Source: Dehalococcoidia bacterium (GTDB taxonomy: Bacteria > Chloroflexota > Dehalococcoidia > Lucifugimonadales > Lucifugimonadaceae). Taken from it: 11,955 nt of DNA. Shown here in pieces: positions 1 through 7,742 of this stretch. Below the pieces are notes generated by a model. That model searched no databases, was not told where the DNA came from, and saw only the letters and a list, made by a program, of their open reading frames with translations. The stretch spans positions 1-11,955 of the forward strand of contig PACM01000006.1 of the NCBI GenBank assembly GCA_002700125.1, given 5' to 3'. The position numbers were made by a program, and so were the translations under genes. Positions within the stretch are counted from its first letter, which is position 1. Each line of letters starts with the position of its first letter.

Positions 1-110
1 TCTATCAAAAAAGATCTTAAGTTAAGCATATAATTTTTTTGGAATTCTGGTAGTAATTCTTCCAGCCAAGACTCTTCTAACTCAATTTTTCTAGTTTTTT
101 TATTCTTCAC
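1..110 (-). CDS. ung: Uracil-DNA glycosylase, N-terminal fragment (cut by window start)
   Basis: The leftward frame opens with GTG at 108-110 and stays open to the window edge, giving 36 codons. The peptide contains IELEESWLEELLPEF followed by QKNYMLNLRSFL. This matches the start of family-1 uracil-DNA glycosylases, which have a W..L..EF..PYM..L..FL pattern just before the uracil-binding core. Those enzymes remove uracil from DNA in the cytoplasm as the first step of base excision repair. An in-frame TGA lies four codons upstream of the GTG and there is no in-frame ATG before the conserved part, so GTG is the only plausible start. No clear Shine-Dalgarno sequence is visible. The catalytic region (GQDPYHG) lies outside the window, so the call rests on the N-terminal pattern alone. 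A DnaA-box pair sits about 70 bp upstream. Confidence 0.6.
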   Translation of the reverse strand, partial: MKNKKTRKIELEESWLEELLPEFQKNYMLNLRSFLI

Positions 111-588
111 ACTGCATTTAAATCAAGAAAAATTAATCATACAATGAGAAAGTTCTTTTGGTATTAAAAGACATAAAATTTTATCCACAAAATCTGTGGA
201 TAACTCTTTGGATAAGATTGATTCTTAAGTAGAAATGCCCTAAAAGAAAGGATTGTGTGTGAATTGATCGAAATTTAACCTATTCTATTTTTTCTTTTAA
301 AATCAATAAGTTACAAAAATTAGACTTATTTGGTTTAATGGAATTTATTTTTGTTTTTATTATAGATTTTATTGATAATTGAGTGTGCAAAAGAGAAGTT
401 AAATTTATAGTACAAAAGCTACCTTTTTTTAGAAAATTCCCCGTAAACACAAGAAGATACAGCCACTATTTAAGTCCTCTGAGGTTAATCGAGGTAAATT
501 CAAAAATAGAACAACTATATTTTTTTAAACAAAGAATGTACTAATACCGGCAACAAGAACTAGTTAGATCTTACAAAATTAGAGCTAT
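111..588. other. Gene-free stretch between ung and serA
   Basis: This 478-bp stretch has no convincing gene on either strand. The longest candidates are runs of about 14-15 codons, such as an ATG frame from 339 on the plus strand, with no family resemblance. It contains the DnaA-box cluster annotated separately and many A/T runs, including seven T at about 423-429. There is also a small palindrome, CCTCTGAGG, near 476-484, followed by a loose repeat of GAGGT at 480-484 and 490-494. I see no tRNA-like fold and no clear intrinsic terminator for serA, whose stop codon is at 589-591. The region upstream of ung must hold its promoter, but no strong -35/-10 pair stands out. Confidence 0.6.
181..215. 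promoter_or_regulatory. DnaA-box cluster (inverted perfect pair plus a weak third box)
   Basis: TTATCCACA at 181-189 and its exact reverse complement TGTGGATAA at 195-203 form an inverted pair separated by five bases. Both match the strong DnaA-box consensus TTATNCACA. TTTGGATAA at 207-215 reads TTATCCAAA on the minus strand, one mismatch from the consensus. The cluster lies about 70 bp upstream of the ung start codon and in AT-rich DNA. It could regulate ung, titrate DnaA, or act like the three-box DnaA-reactivating sites known in E. coli. The window shows no dnaA, mnmG or parAB neighbours that would support a chromosome origin. Confidence 0.65.
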
Positions 589-1776
589 TCAACTAATAAG
601 TCTCACATTAATAATATTCTCTATTAAAGATAATTGCGTGATAGCATCTTTTTCAACTTTGTTTTCAATATCTATCAAGTTATAAGCTAAATCTCCCTTA
701 CTGACATTTGTCATATCAGAAATATTCAAACCTAAATCTCCTAGATTAGAGGCTATTTTTCCTATAACTGTAGGCACGTTCTTGTTGGTTATGGCTATCC
801 TAAAATCTGTACTTCTGTCTAAATAGATATTTGGAAAATTAACAGAATTAGTAATATTACCGGTTTGAAGAAATTCTGTAATTTGTTCTACTGCCATTAC
901 TGCACAATTTTCTTCGGCCTGAGAAGTGCTTGCACCTATATGAGGTAAGAGAATAATGTCTCCTTGTTCTTTAGCCCTCTTAATTAACTTTGGTGTAGGA
1001 AAGTCTGTTACAAAGTTAACTAAAACATTAGCTTCTAGTGAATCTAAAACAGCCTGAACATCTATAACTTCAAGTCTTGCAAAATTTAATAAAGATGCAT
1101 TTTTTACAAAGCTTAAAAGCTGTTTATTAATTAATTCTTTTGTACTTTCCGTTGCAGGAATATGTAAGGTTATATAGTCAGATTTTGCGAATAAATTTTC
1201 TAGGGAATCTACTGGCTCAACCTGGCTTGGTAATCTCCAAGCTGCTTCTACTGACAATGCAGGATCAAAACCCAACACTTTCATATCTAGGGCAACTCCC
1301 ATTTTGGCAACTTGAGATCCAATATCACCTAAGCCAACAACTCCTAAAGTGGCTCCTGATAGCTCCCTTCCTTTAAATTTCTTCTTACTTTCTTCTAGAA
1401 AAGACTCAAGATCTTCTATCTGTTCGAAATGATCTAAGCTTTTGACAAAATCTATGCTTGAAAGAACTTTACGAGAAGATAATATAAGGCCAGCTAATAC
1501 CAATTCCTTAACAGCATTAGCATTTGCACCAGGGGTGTTAAAAACGACTACGCCCTTCTCTGTACAGGCGCCTAAAGGAATATTGTTTACTCCAACCCCA
1601 GCTCTAGATATTGCTTTCAAAGAACTTTTTAAAATTTCTTCATCAAGTTTTGTGCTTCTCACAAGTATTCCATCCGGATCATCACAAGACTCGTCAAGTA
1701 AACATTGAGTATTTTGTAACCTATCCAATCCTTTGGCCGAAATGCTACTTAATGGCTTTATTTTGAATTCAGTCAT
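589..1776 (-). CDS. serA: D-3-phosphoglycerate dehydrogenase with C-terminal ACT domain
   Basis: SerA oxidises 3-phosphoglycerate to 3-phosphohydroxypyruvate with NAD+, the committed cytoplasmic step of serine synthesis. The 395-residue protein has the substrate domain at about 5-95 (VRST near 39-42, RAGVGVNNIP at 58-67). The Rossmann NAD domain spans about 96-290, with the GLGDIG dinucleotide motif at 148-153. Arg234 in LNFAR and His279 in PHIGAST fit the catalytic residues. An ACT domain covers about 325-395, so serine feedback control is likely by family analogy. Length is close to the 410-residue E. coli type, and the longer form's intervening domain is absent. The ATG at 1774-1776 fits the family N-terminus (FKIKPLSSISAKGL), but no Shine-Dalgarno sequence precedes it. 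It lies 172 bp downstream of glpK in the same direction, so co-transcription is possible. The stop is TGA. Confidence 0.93.
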   Translation of the reverse strand: MTEFKIKPLSSISAKGLDRLQNTQCLLDESCDDPDGILVRSTKLDEEILKSSLKAISRAGVGVNNIPLGACTEKGVVVFNTPGANANAVKELVLAGLILSSRKVLSSIDFVKSLDHFEQIEDLESFLEESKKKFKGRELSGATLGVVGLGDIGSQVAKMGVALDMKVLGFDPALSVEAAWRLPSQVEPVDSLENLFAKSDYITLHIPATESTKELINKQLLSFVKNASLLNFARLEVIDVQAVLDSLEANVLVNFVTDFPTPKLIKRAKEQGDIILLPHIGASTSQAEENCAVMAVEQITEFLQTGNITNSVNFPNIYLDRSTDFRIAITNKNVPTVIGKIASNLGDLGLNISDMTNVSKGDLAYNLIDIENKVEKDAITQLSLIENIINVRLIS

Positions 1777-1784
1777 GATAGGTG

Positions 1785-1829
1785 AAGCTAAAAAAGCTTG
1801 CAGGATATCATTTTTTGGTTGCTTTCCAA
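1785..1829 (-). promoter_or_regulatory. Candidate serA promoter and start-proximal hairpin
   Basis: On the minus strand TTGGAA (1824-1829) and TATCCT (1802-1807) are separated by 16 bases, each matching four of six sigma-70 consensus positions. Transcription would begin roughly 20 bases before the serA ATG. An inverted repeat, AAGCT/AGCTT with a five-base loop, occupies 1785-1799, exactly where a Shine-Dalgarno sequence would be expected. A second inverted repeat, TTTTGG/CCAAAA with a seven-base loop, covers 1813-1831 and overlaps the -35. These matches are modest and AT-rich DNA gives many false ones. Confidence 0.25.
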
Positions 1830-1848
1830 AAGGGGTTAAAAAGTTTCA

Positions 1849-1899
1849 CTATCCACCATCTATGTTTAAAGATCCTGAAACTAGAGTCTTGATAGACAT
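1849..1899 (-). other. Possible 16-residue leader peptide upstream of serA
   Basis: An ATG at 1897-1899 (minus strand) is preceded by AAAGGG with four bases between, a fair Shine-Dalgarno sequence. The frame encodes MSIKTLVSGSLNIDGG and ends at TAG (1849-1851), followed at once by an in-frame TGA. It lies in the same frame as serA, 123 bp upstream of the serA start. Three of sixteen residues are serine and three are glycine, which invites an attenuation idea for a serine gene, but the run of regulatory codons is short. It may equally be chance. No family is recognised. Confidence 0.2.
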
Positions 1900-1948
1900 A
1901 TAACCCTTTAGTGTACTAAATAGGTTCTTTATTATGTTTTTTTATTAA

Positions 1949-3430
1949 TTAAAAGAGTCCTTTTGTTCTTTCAACTGCTTTCAACCAAGTTGAAAACTTT
2001 TTGTTCTGTGTATCAACTTTATCTCTCTTAGGCTTGAAGGTTTTTTGAGAAAATCGGATTGAGTTCAAAGATTCTATATCTGGTAAAAGTCCGCAGTTAA
2101 TACCGGCAAGAAAAGCAACCCCTAAAGCGGTGGTCTCTACTTCCTTAGGTCTTAGAACGGTTAGGTCTAATGTATTAGCTAGATTTTGAACAAACCAAGA
2201 ATTTTTTACCATACCACCATCTACCCTTAACTCCTTAAAATTGGCTCCATCCTTAATCATAGATAAAATTAAACTCTTAGTTTGGAAAGCTATAGATTCC
2301 AAAGTTGCTGCTGTTAACTCTGGTATACCAGAGTCTCTTGATAAGCCAAATATAGCTCCACGAGCTCTTGGATCCCAGTGAGGAGCCCCTAACCCTGTAA
2401 AAGAAGGTACAACCAAAGCTTTAGAGTCCATATTGCGAAGCTTTATTATTTCTTCTGTTTCACTGGCAGATTGAAATAGTTTAAGGCTATCCCTCAGCCA
2501 TTGAACTGCAGATCCAGCTACAAAAATGCTACCTTCTAAGCCATATATAGTTTGGCCATCAAAGCGATAAGCAATTGTCGAAAGTAATTTATTTTTTGAA
2601 GTTAATTTCTCTTTTCCAGTGTTTACAAGCAAGAAACAACCTGTCCCGTATGTACTCTTCGCTTCTCCTGGTTCAAAACAACATTGGCCGATTAACGCTG
2701 CCTGTTGGTCTCCGGCAATTCCTCCTATTTTTATAGAGCCCCCAAATAACTTTGTTTCACCAAAAGCATGAATATTGTCACAAACTTCTGGCAATATTGT
2801 TTCAGGAATATCAAATATCTTAAGTAACTCAACATCCCATTTGTTCTTATTAATATTAAATAACATAGTTCTAGACGCGTTTGTGGCATCAGTTTTATGA
2901 TGCTTCCCTTCTGTTAACCTCCAAAGCAAAAAACAATCTACTGTTCCAAAGGCTAGGTATCCAGCCTCTGCTTTCTTTCTAACGCCTTCTATATTGTTCA
3001 AAATCCAACTTAACTTGGTAGCAGAAAAATAAGGATCTATCAATAAGCCAGTTTTATAATGAATATCATCGTCTAAACCATTTTTTCTTAGATCATCACA
3101 AAAATCTGAAGTCCTTCTATCTTGCCAAACTATTGCAGGATATACTGTCTTCCCCGTTCTTTTGTCCCAGAGCAAAGTTGTTTCTCTCTGATTGGTTATG
3201 CCGATGGACCCTATATCAGAAAAGTCAATTTTATGTTTATCAATAATATTTTTAGTAACTTCTAAAACAGAAGACCAAATTTCTTCAGGGTCATGTTCCA
3301 CCCAGCCATCAGAGGGAAAAAATTGAGTTAATTCTTTTTGCTCTATATCAATTAGATTGCATTTTTCATCAAAAAGAACTGCTCTAGAACTAGTGGTACC
3401 TTGGTCTATGGATATAATTTTCTTAGACAT
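1949..3430 (-). CDS. glpK: Glycerol kinase
   Basis: GlpK phosphorylates glycerol with ATP to sn-glycerol 3-phosphate in the cytoplasm. The 493-residue protein (E. coli GlpK is 502) is a full FGGY kinase. The N-terminal phosphate loop DQGTTSSRAV lies at 9-18. The glycerol-binding residues are Arg82-Glu83 (NQRET), Trp102, Tyr134 (DPYFSATK), Asp241-Gln242 (AGDQQAA) and Phe266 (YGTGCF). The second FGGY domain has FTGLGAPHWD at 344-353 and RVDGGMVKN at 402-410. The segment matching the E. coli fructose-1,6-bisphosphate loop (GxGGTR) reads FGGSIK here, so the arginine that binds this inhibitor is missing. The ATG at 3428-3430 gives the expected MSKKIISIDQGT start but has no clear Shine-Dalgarno sequence. 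No glpF or glpD is adjacent. It diverges from nrdA across a 207-bp control region. Confidence 0.95.
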   Translation of the reverse strand: MSKKIISIDQGTTSSRAVLFDEKCNLIDIEQKELTQFFPSDGWVEHDPEEIWSSVLEVTKNIIDKHKIDFSDIGSIGITNQRETTLLWDKRTGKTVYPAIVWQDRRTSDFCDDLRKNGLDDDIHYKTGLLIDPYFSATKLSWILNNIEGVRKKAEAGYLAFGTVDCFLLWRLTEGKHHKTDATNASRTMLFNINKNKWDVELLKIFDIPETILPEVCDNIHAFGETKLFGGSIKIGGIAGDQQAALIGQCCFEPGEAKSTYGTGCFLLVNTGKEKLTSKNKLLSTIAYRFDGQTIYGLEGSIFVAGSAVQWLRDSLKLFQSASETEEIIKLRNMDSKALVVPSFTGLGAPHWDPRARGAIFGLSRDSGIPELTAATLESIAFQTKSLILSMIKDGANFKELRVDGGMVKNSWFVQNLANTLDLTVLRPKEVETTALGVAFLAGINCGLLPDIESLNSIRFSQKTFKPKRDKVDTQNKKFSTWLKAVERTKGLF

Positions 3431-3490
3431 TTATTAAAGCTGTATTGATAAAGAAATAATCATAATATAATCTTATTCTTCAGTAACTTG

Positions 3491-3510
3491 TTATCCACAA
3501 GAAATCCACA
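3491..3510 (+). promoter_or_regulatory. DnaA boxes upstream of nrdA
   Basis: TTATCCACA at 3491-3499 is a perfect strong DnaA box. A second copy, AAATCCACA at 3502-3510, differs at two positions and lies one helical turn (11 bp) downstream on the same strand. They end 22 bp before the putative nrdA -35. In E. coli, DnaA binds boxes upstream of nrdAB and links its expression to replication; the same arrangement is inferred here. The boxes lie 61 bp from the glpK start and could also affect that promoter. Confidence 0.65.
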
Positions 3511-3532
3511 GAACTTTTTAGTATTTGTTGTC

Positions 3533-3560
3533 TTGTAATTTTTCTAAAACACAGTATATT
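3533..3560 (+). promoter_or_regulatory. Putative nrdA promoter (-35/-10)
   Basis: TTGTAA at 3533-3538 and TATATT at 3555-3560 are separated by 16 bases and resemble sigma-70 elements. The -10 lies inside the first NrdR box, which is what a repressor-controlled nrd promoter should look like. The start point would fall near 3567, leaving a leader of about 70 bases before the nrdA ATG. Confidence 0.5.
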
Positions 3561-3596
3561 GTGTTTCAAGTAGGAGAGTAACACTATATATAGGGT
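3549..3596 (+). promoter_or_regulatory. Paired NrdR boxes (nrdAB operator)
   Basis: ACACAGTATATTGTGT (3549-3564) and ACACTATATATAGGGT (3581-3596) both match the 16-bp NrdR palindrome, close to ACACWATATATWGTGT. The first has complementary ends on both sides; the second has one base off in its right arm. They are separated by 16 bp, giving 32 bp start to start, or three helical turns. This is the known spacing for cooperative binding of the nucleotide-sensing repressor NrdR. The first box covers the -10 and the second lies in the transcribed leader. nrdR itself is not in this window. Confidence 0.88.
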
Positions 3597-3637
3597 TTGA
3601 GAAGAAATAGAAAAAATCAAACTAGACATCAAAAACC

Positions 3638-6481
3638 ATGGAAAACTTAAGAGAAATAAAGCAAGAAGAAAAGCCTGAAAAAATAGAGCAAGAGACAAAA
3701 CCACCAGTTATAAGACCAGGACAAATGAGGGTAATTAAGAGAAACGGCTCCGTCGTTTCTTATGACGAAGAAAAGATATCCATTGCAATAACAAAAGCCT
3801 TTTTAGCTGTAGAAGGAGGGGCAGCAGCAGCATCAACAAGAATTCATAAAAAAGTGAATGAACTAGCAAATGCAGTGACTAAGACTCTTTTTAGGAGGTC
3901 ACCGACAGGAGGGACTGTCCATATAGAAGAAATTCAAGACCAAGTAGAACTGGAACTTATGCGATCAGAGGAAAGGACAGTAGCAAGATCTTATGTACTT
4001 TACCGGGAAGAAAGAACTAAGAAAAGAAGTAAAGAAGCAGGAGAAGAAGAGAGCGAGAACGAAAAACAAGACCTCAAAATTATTCTAGATGATGGCTCTG
4101 AATCTAGCCTAGATAGTCTGAGGCTAAATACGATAGTAGGAGAAGCGTGTAGTGGGCTTCATGATGTTTCTGTTGAAGAGATAATAGAAGAAACAAAAAA
4201 AAATCTATACAACGGAGTCTCAATTTCTGATGTTAGGTCTTCCCTTGTAATGACAGCACGATCATTGATAGAAAAAGAACCTAACTACTCTTTTGTAACT
4301 GCCAGCATTCTTCTTGACAACCTCAGATCAGAAGCCCTGTCTTTTTTAGGAATTAAACAGGAAGCTACCCAAGCAGAAATGGCAAAACTATACCCTGAGG
4401 TTCTTGAAACATTCATTAAACAAGGTGTAGAGAACGAAATTCTTAACCCAGAGCTTCAAAATATGGATATTAAAAAATTAGGAGAAGCGCTGAAGCCAGA
4501 GCAGGATAAGAACTTCACCTACCTCGGATTGCAGACTCTCTACGACAGATATTTCCTGCATAAGAATGGTATTCGTTATGAACTACCTCAAGTATTCTTT
4601 ATGAGGGTGGCAATGGGCTTATCTATAAATGAAGAAGACAGAGAGGAAAGAGCAATAGAATTTTATAATTTGTTGTCTTCATTTGATTACATGAGTTCCA
4701 CCCCTACTCTATTCAATTCAGGAACAATACATTCTCAACTTTCATCTTGTTACTTAACTACAGTTCCAGATGACCTACATGGAATCTACGGAGCCATTCA
4801 AGATAACGCTATGCTGTCTAAATGGGCAGGTGGATTAGGTAATGACTGGACACCAGTCAGAGCACTAGGATCTCATATAAAGGGAACTAATGGTAAATCA
4901 CAGGGAGTAGTTCCTTTTTTAAAAGTAGTTAATGACACTGCGGTAGCAGTAAACCAAGGAGGCAAACGAAAAGGAGCAGTTTGTTCTTACCTTGAAACCT
5001 GGCACATAGACATAGAAGAGTTTCTAGAGCTTAGAAAGAACACAGGAGATGACAGACGACGCACCCATGATATGAATACTGCTAATTGGGTCCCAGACCT
5101 CTTTATGAAGAGAGTGTCAGAAGGAAAACCTTGGACTTTGTTCACTCCAAGTGATGCTCCAGATCTACATGACTTATATGGTAAAGCCTTTGAGGAAAGG
5201 TATGAATATTATGAAGGTCTAACCCAGACAGGCGAAATAAAGTTTTTTAAAAAGGTTGAAGCATCTGAACTTTGGAAAAAAATGTTGTCTATGCTTTTTG
5301 AGACTGGTCATCCTTGGATAACCTTCAAGGATGCCTGTAATCTTAGATCACCCCAGCAACACATCGGAGTAGTACACTCCTCCAATCTTTGTACAGAAAT
5401 CACCTTAAATACAAGCCAAGAGGAAATAGCAGTGTGCAACTTAGGTTCTGTGAACCTCACCCATCATCTAAAAGATGGAAAGTTAAACCAAGAAAAGCTA
5501 GAAAAAACCATAAACACAGCGATTAGGATGTTGGACAATGTAATTAACATCAATTACTACGCTGTGCCTGCTGCAGAAAACTCAAATTTGAAACATAGAC
5601 CTATTGGATTGGGGATTATGGGCTTTCATGATGCTCTATATATGCTTAAGATTCCTTATGCCTCAGATCAAGCAGTAGAGTTTGCAGACAGGTCAATGGA
5701 ATCTGTAAGCTACTATGCAATCAAAGCCTCATGTAACCTGGCTAAAGAAAGAGGAACTTATTCTTCTTATGAAGGATCCTTGTGGAACAAAGGAATTATG
5801 CCCATAGACTCTGTAAGTTATTTGAAGGAAAACAGGGGGGAAGAATATGCTGAGGTAGATCAAAGTAGTACCTTAGATTGGGATTCTTTAAGAAAGTTAG
5901 TCTTAAAACAGGGTATGAGAAATTCAAATGTAATGGCTATAGCGCCAACAGCAACAATAGCGAACATTACAGGAGTTTCGCAATCCATAGAACCTACCTA
6001 CCAAAATTTGTACGTAAAATCTAACCTTTCAGGTGAATTTACAGTAACCAACCTACATTTAGTAAACGCCCTTAAAGAACTAGGAGTATGGGATTCAGTA
6101 ATGGTTAACGACCTAAAATACTACGACGGGAGTGTTAAAGAAATATCCAGAGTTCCTGAGGAAATTAAAGCTATTTTTGCCACAGCTTTTGAAGTGGAAC
6201 CTAGATGGCTAGTCGAAGCTGCAAGTAGGAGACAAAAGTGGATAGATCAAAGCCAATCCCTCAATCTATATATAGACGAGCCCAATGGAAAAAAACTAGA
6301 CATTATGTACAGAATGGCTTGGAAAAGGGGCCTAAAAACAACCTATTACCTAAGGTCAAGGGGTGCAACAACAACAGAAAAGTCAACTATTGAAACTGGA
6401 GAATTGAATGCAGTATCAGCAGCTTCACAAGAACTTGAGGCCTGTTCCATTGTAGATGAGGACTGTGAAGCTTGCCAATAA
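3638..6481 (+). CDS. nrdA: Class Ia ribonucleoside-diphosphate reductase, alpha subunit
   Basis: NrdA holds the catalytic and allosteric sites of the aerobic reductase that makes deoxyribonucleotides from NDPs, working with NrdB. At 947 residues it is the long Pseudomonas-like type (E. coli 761). A first ATP-cone starts at about residue 30 (MRVIKRNGSVVSYDEEKI) and a second, more diverged cone spans about 148-240 (LDDGSESSLDSLRLNTI). Cys371 (SSCYLTT) and Cys600 (AVCNLGS) are the redox pair. Cys585 with Asn583 and Glu587 (NLCTE) is the thiyl-radical site. Tyr903-Tyr904 (KTTYYLR) belong to the radical path. The C-terminal DCEACQ carries the swinging Cys943/Cys946 pair. The first 29 residues are charged and lysine/glutamate-rich. 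The start lacks a Shine-Dalgarno sequence. Control by NrdR and DnaA is inferred from the upstream boxes. nrdB follows after 19 bp. Confidence 0.97.
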   Translation: MENLREIKQEEKPEKIEQETKPPVIRPGQMRVIKRNGSVVSYDEEKISIAITKAFLAVEGGAAAASTRIHKKVNELANAVTKTLFRRSPTGGTVHIEEIQDQVELELMRSEERTVARSYVLYREERTKKRSKEAGEEESENEKQDLKIILDDGSESSLDSLRLNTIVGEACSGLHDVSVEEIIEETKKNLYNGVSISDVRSSLVMTARSLIEKEPNYSFVTASILLDNLRSEALSFLGIKQEATQAEMAKLYPEVLETFIKQGVENEILNPELQNMDIKKLGEALKPEQDKNFTYLGLQTLYDRYFLHKNGIRYELPQVFFMRVAMGLSINEEDREERAIEFYNLLSSFDYMSSTPTLFNSGTIHSQLSSCYLTTVPDDLHGIYGAIQDNAMLSKWAGGLGNDWTPVRALGSHIKGTNGKSQGVVPFLKVVNDTAVAVNQGGKRKGAVCSYLETWHIDIEEFLELRKNTGDDRRRTHDMNTANWVPDLFMKRVSEGKPWTLFTPSDAPDLHDLYGKAFEERYEYYEGLTQTGEIKFFKKVEASELWKKMLSMLFETGHPWITFKDACNLRSPQQHIGVVHSSNLCTEITLNTSQEEIAVCNLGSVNLTHHLKDGKLNQEKLEKTINTAIRMLDNVININYYAVPAAENSNLKHRPIGLGIMGFHDALYMLKIPYASDQAVEFADRSMESVSYYAIKASCNLAKERGTYSSYEGSLWNKGIMPIDSVSYLKENRGEEYAEVDQSSTLDWDSLRKLVLKQGMRNSNVMAIAPTATIANITGVSQSIEPTYQNLYVKSNLSGEFTVTNLHLVNALKELGVWDSVMVNDLKYYDGSVKEISRVPEEIKAIFATAFEVEPRWLVEAASRRQKWIDQSQSLNLYIDEPNGKKLDIMYRMAWKRGLKTTYYLRSRGATTTEKSTIETGELNAVSAASQELEACSIVDEDCEACQ

Positions 6482-6500
6482 TTAATTAGAGGAGAAGGAT

Positions 6501-7742
6501 ATGTTTAGTTGGGAAGAATATGATAATAAAGAAGCTAAGCTGGTAAAGAAAGATCTTCAAGAGCAGACGCCAGAAGCTCCTAAAGGTTTTCCTGTAAAAG
6601 AAGAAAAAGAACAACCAATAGTTGCTCTTCCGACAGATAACTTATCGAATAGGCAAGAAAGAGCCAAAAGAGCTGTTGAGCAATTTGATCAGCAAATAGG
6701 AGAAGATGTATTGGAAGGAATGGGGTCTAGAGTTGATGTAGACCAAAAAGCCATGATTAATTGTAGAGCTGATGTAAATCAACTAGTTCCTTTTAAATAT
6801 GACTGGGCATGGCAAAAATATTTAGATGGATGTGCAAATCACTGGATGCCACAAGAAATTAATATGACCCCAGATGTAGCGTTATGGAAATCTGAGAAAG
6901 GACTCTCAGAAGATGAAAGGAAGATAGTCACGAGAAGTTTGGGTTTCTTCTCTACTGCTGACTCCCTAGTAGCTAATAACCTTGTCTTATCTGTCTATAG
7001 ACACATAACAAACCCTGAATGTAGACAGTACTTGTTGCGACAAAGCTTTGAGGAAGCTATACATACCCACGCCTATCAATACGTTATTGAATCTCTTGGT
7101 ATGGACGAAGCTGAACTATTTAACATGTATAGAGAAGTTCCTTCAGTTGCCAGAAAAGCATCTTGGGCCTTAGATTTTACAAAAGAGCTAGACGATCCAA
7201 ACTTTAAAACTGGTGAATTGGAACAGGATAAAAAGCTATTAAGGAATCTGATAGCATTTTACTGTGTTCTAGAAGGCATCTTCTTTTATTGTGGGTTTAC
7301 CCAAATCCTCTCAATGGGGAATCGAAATAAAATGATGGGAACATCAGAACAGTTTCAATACATATTGAGAGACGAATCCATGCACCTCAATTTTGGTATA
7401 GACATGATCAACCAAATCAAGTTAGAAAATCCCCAACTTTGGGATGAAGAAATGCAAGATCAGGCTGCGGGAATGATACTCCAAGGCATGGAGCTAGAAA
7501 TAGAATATGCTAAAGACACAATGCCTAGAGGGATTTTGGGTATGAATGCTGCCATGATGGAAGAATATCTAAATTATATAGCTAACCGAAGGCTAGTTCA
7601 GCTAGGACTGCCAGAAGAATTTCCTAAAGCTGGGAATCCTTTTCCTTGGATGTCAGAAATTATGGACTTAAGAAAGGAAAAGAATTTCTTTGAAACAAGA
7701 GTCATAGAGTATCAAACTGGAGGCGCCCTCAACTGGGATTGA
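6501..7742 (+). CDS. nrdB: Class Ia ribonucleoside-diphosphate reductase, beta subunit
   Basis: NrdB carries the diiron centre and tyrosyl radical that start catalysis in NrdA. Its 413 residues match the Pseudomonas-type length. The diiron ligands are visible with E. coli-like spacing: Asp154 (STADSLV), Glu185 and His188 (EAIHTH), Glu258 (LEGIFFY), Glu292 and His295 (DESMH). Tyr192 is the expected radical tyrosine, seven residues after Glu185 as in E. coli. The C-terminal tail ends [11 protein letters not shown], with the tyrosine needed to pass the radical to NrdA. Residues 1-75 are a variable, charged extension. A strong Shine-Dalgarno sequence, AGAGGAG at 6488-6494, lies six bases before the ATG, in contrast to nrdA. 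The TGA stop shares its last base with the next gene's ATG. Confidence 0.97.
   Translation: MFSWEEYDNKEAKLVKKDLQEQTPEAPKGFPVKEEKEQPIVALPTDNLSNRQERAKRAVEQFDQQIGEDVLEGMGSRVDVDQKAMINCRADVNQLVPFKYDWAWQKYLDGCANHWMPQEINMTPDVALWKSEKGLSEDERKIVTRSLGFFSTADSLVANNLVLSVYRHITNPECRQYLLRQSFEEAIHTHAYQYVIESLGMDEAELFNMYREVPSVARKASWALDFTKELDDPNFKTGELEQDKKLLRNLIAFYCVLEGIFFYCGFTQILSMGNRNKMMGTSEQFQYILRDESMHLNFGIDMINQIKLENPQLWDEEMQDQAAGMILQGMELEIEYAKDTMPRGILGMNAAMMEEYLNYIANRRLVQLGLPEEFPKAGNPFPWMSEIMDLRKEKNFFETRVIEYQTGGALNWD

Noticed and set aside
339..383. Short rightward ORF of 14 codons in the ung-serA gap
   Set aside because: It has no ribosome site and consists mostly of Phe/Ile codons expected in A/T-rich DNA.
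181..588. Chromosome replication origin
   Set aside because: DnaA boxes and AT-rich DNA are present, but only three boxes are seen and none of the usual origin neighbours (dnaA, dnaN, mnmG, parAB, rpmH) is nearby.
1140..1708. Rightward frames of 78 and 88 codons inside serA
   Set aside because: They are antisense shadows of a well-conserved serA with no recognisable motifs or ribosome sites.
1907..1920. Inverted repeat TTTAG/CTAAA downstream of glpK as an intrinsic terminator
   Set aside because: The stem is only five A/T-rich pairs and no U-run follows on the glpK strand, so it is too weak to call.
3480..3704. Leftward 74-codon hydrophobic frame between glpK and nrdA
   Set aside because: It overlaps the nrdA N-terminus and runs through the DnaA boxes, promoter and NrdR boxes. 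It shows no family resemblance, and its hydrophobicity is what antisense of A/G-rich coding DNA gives.
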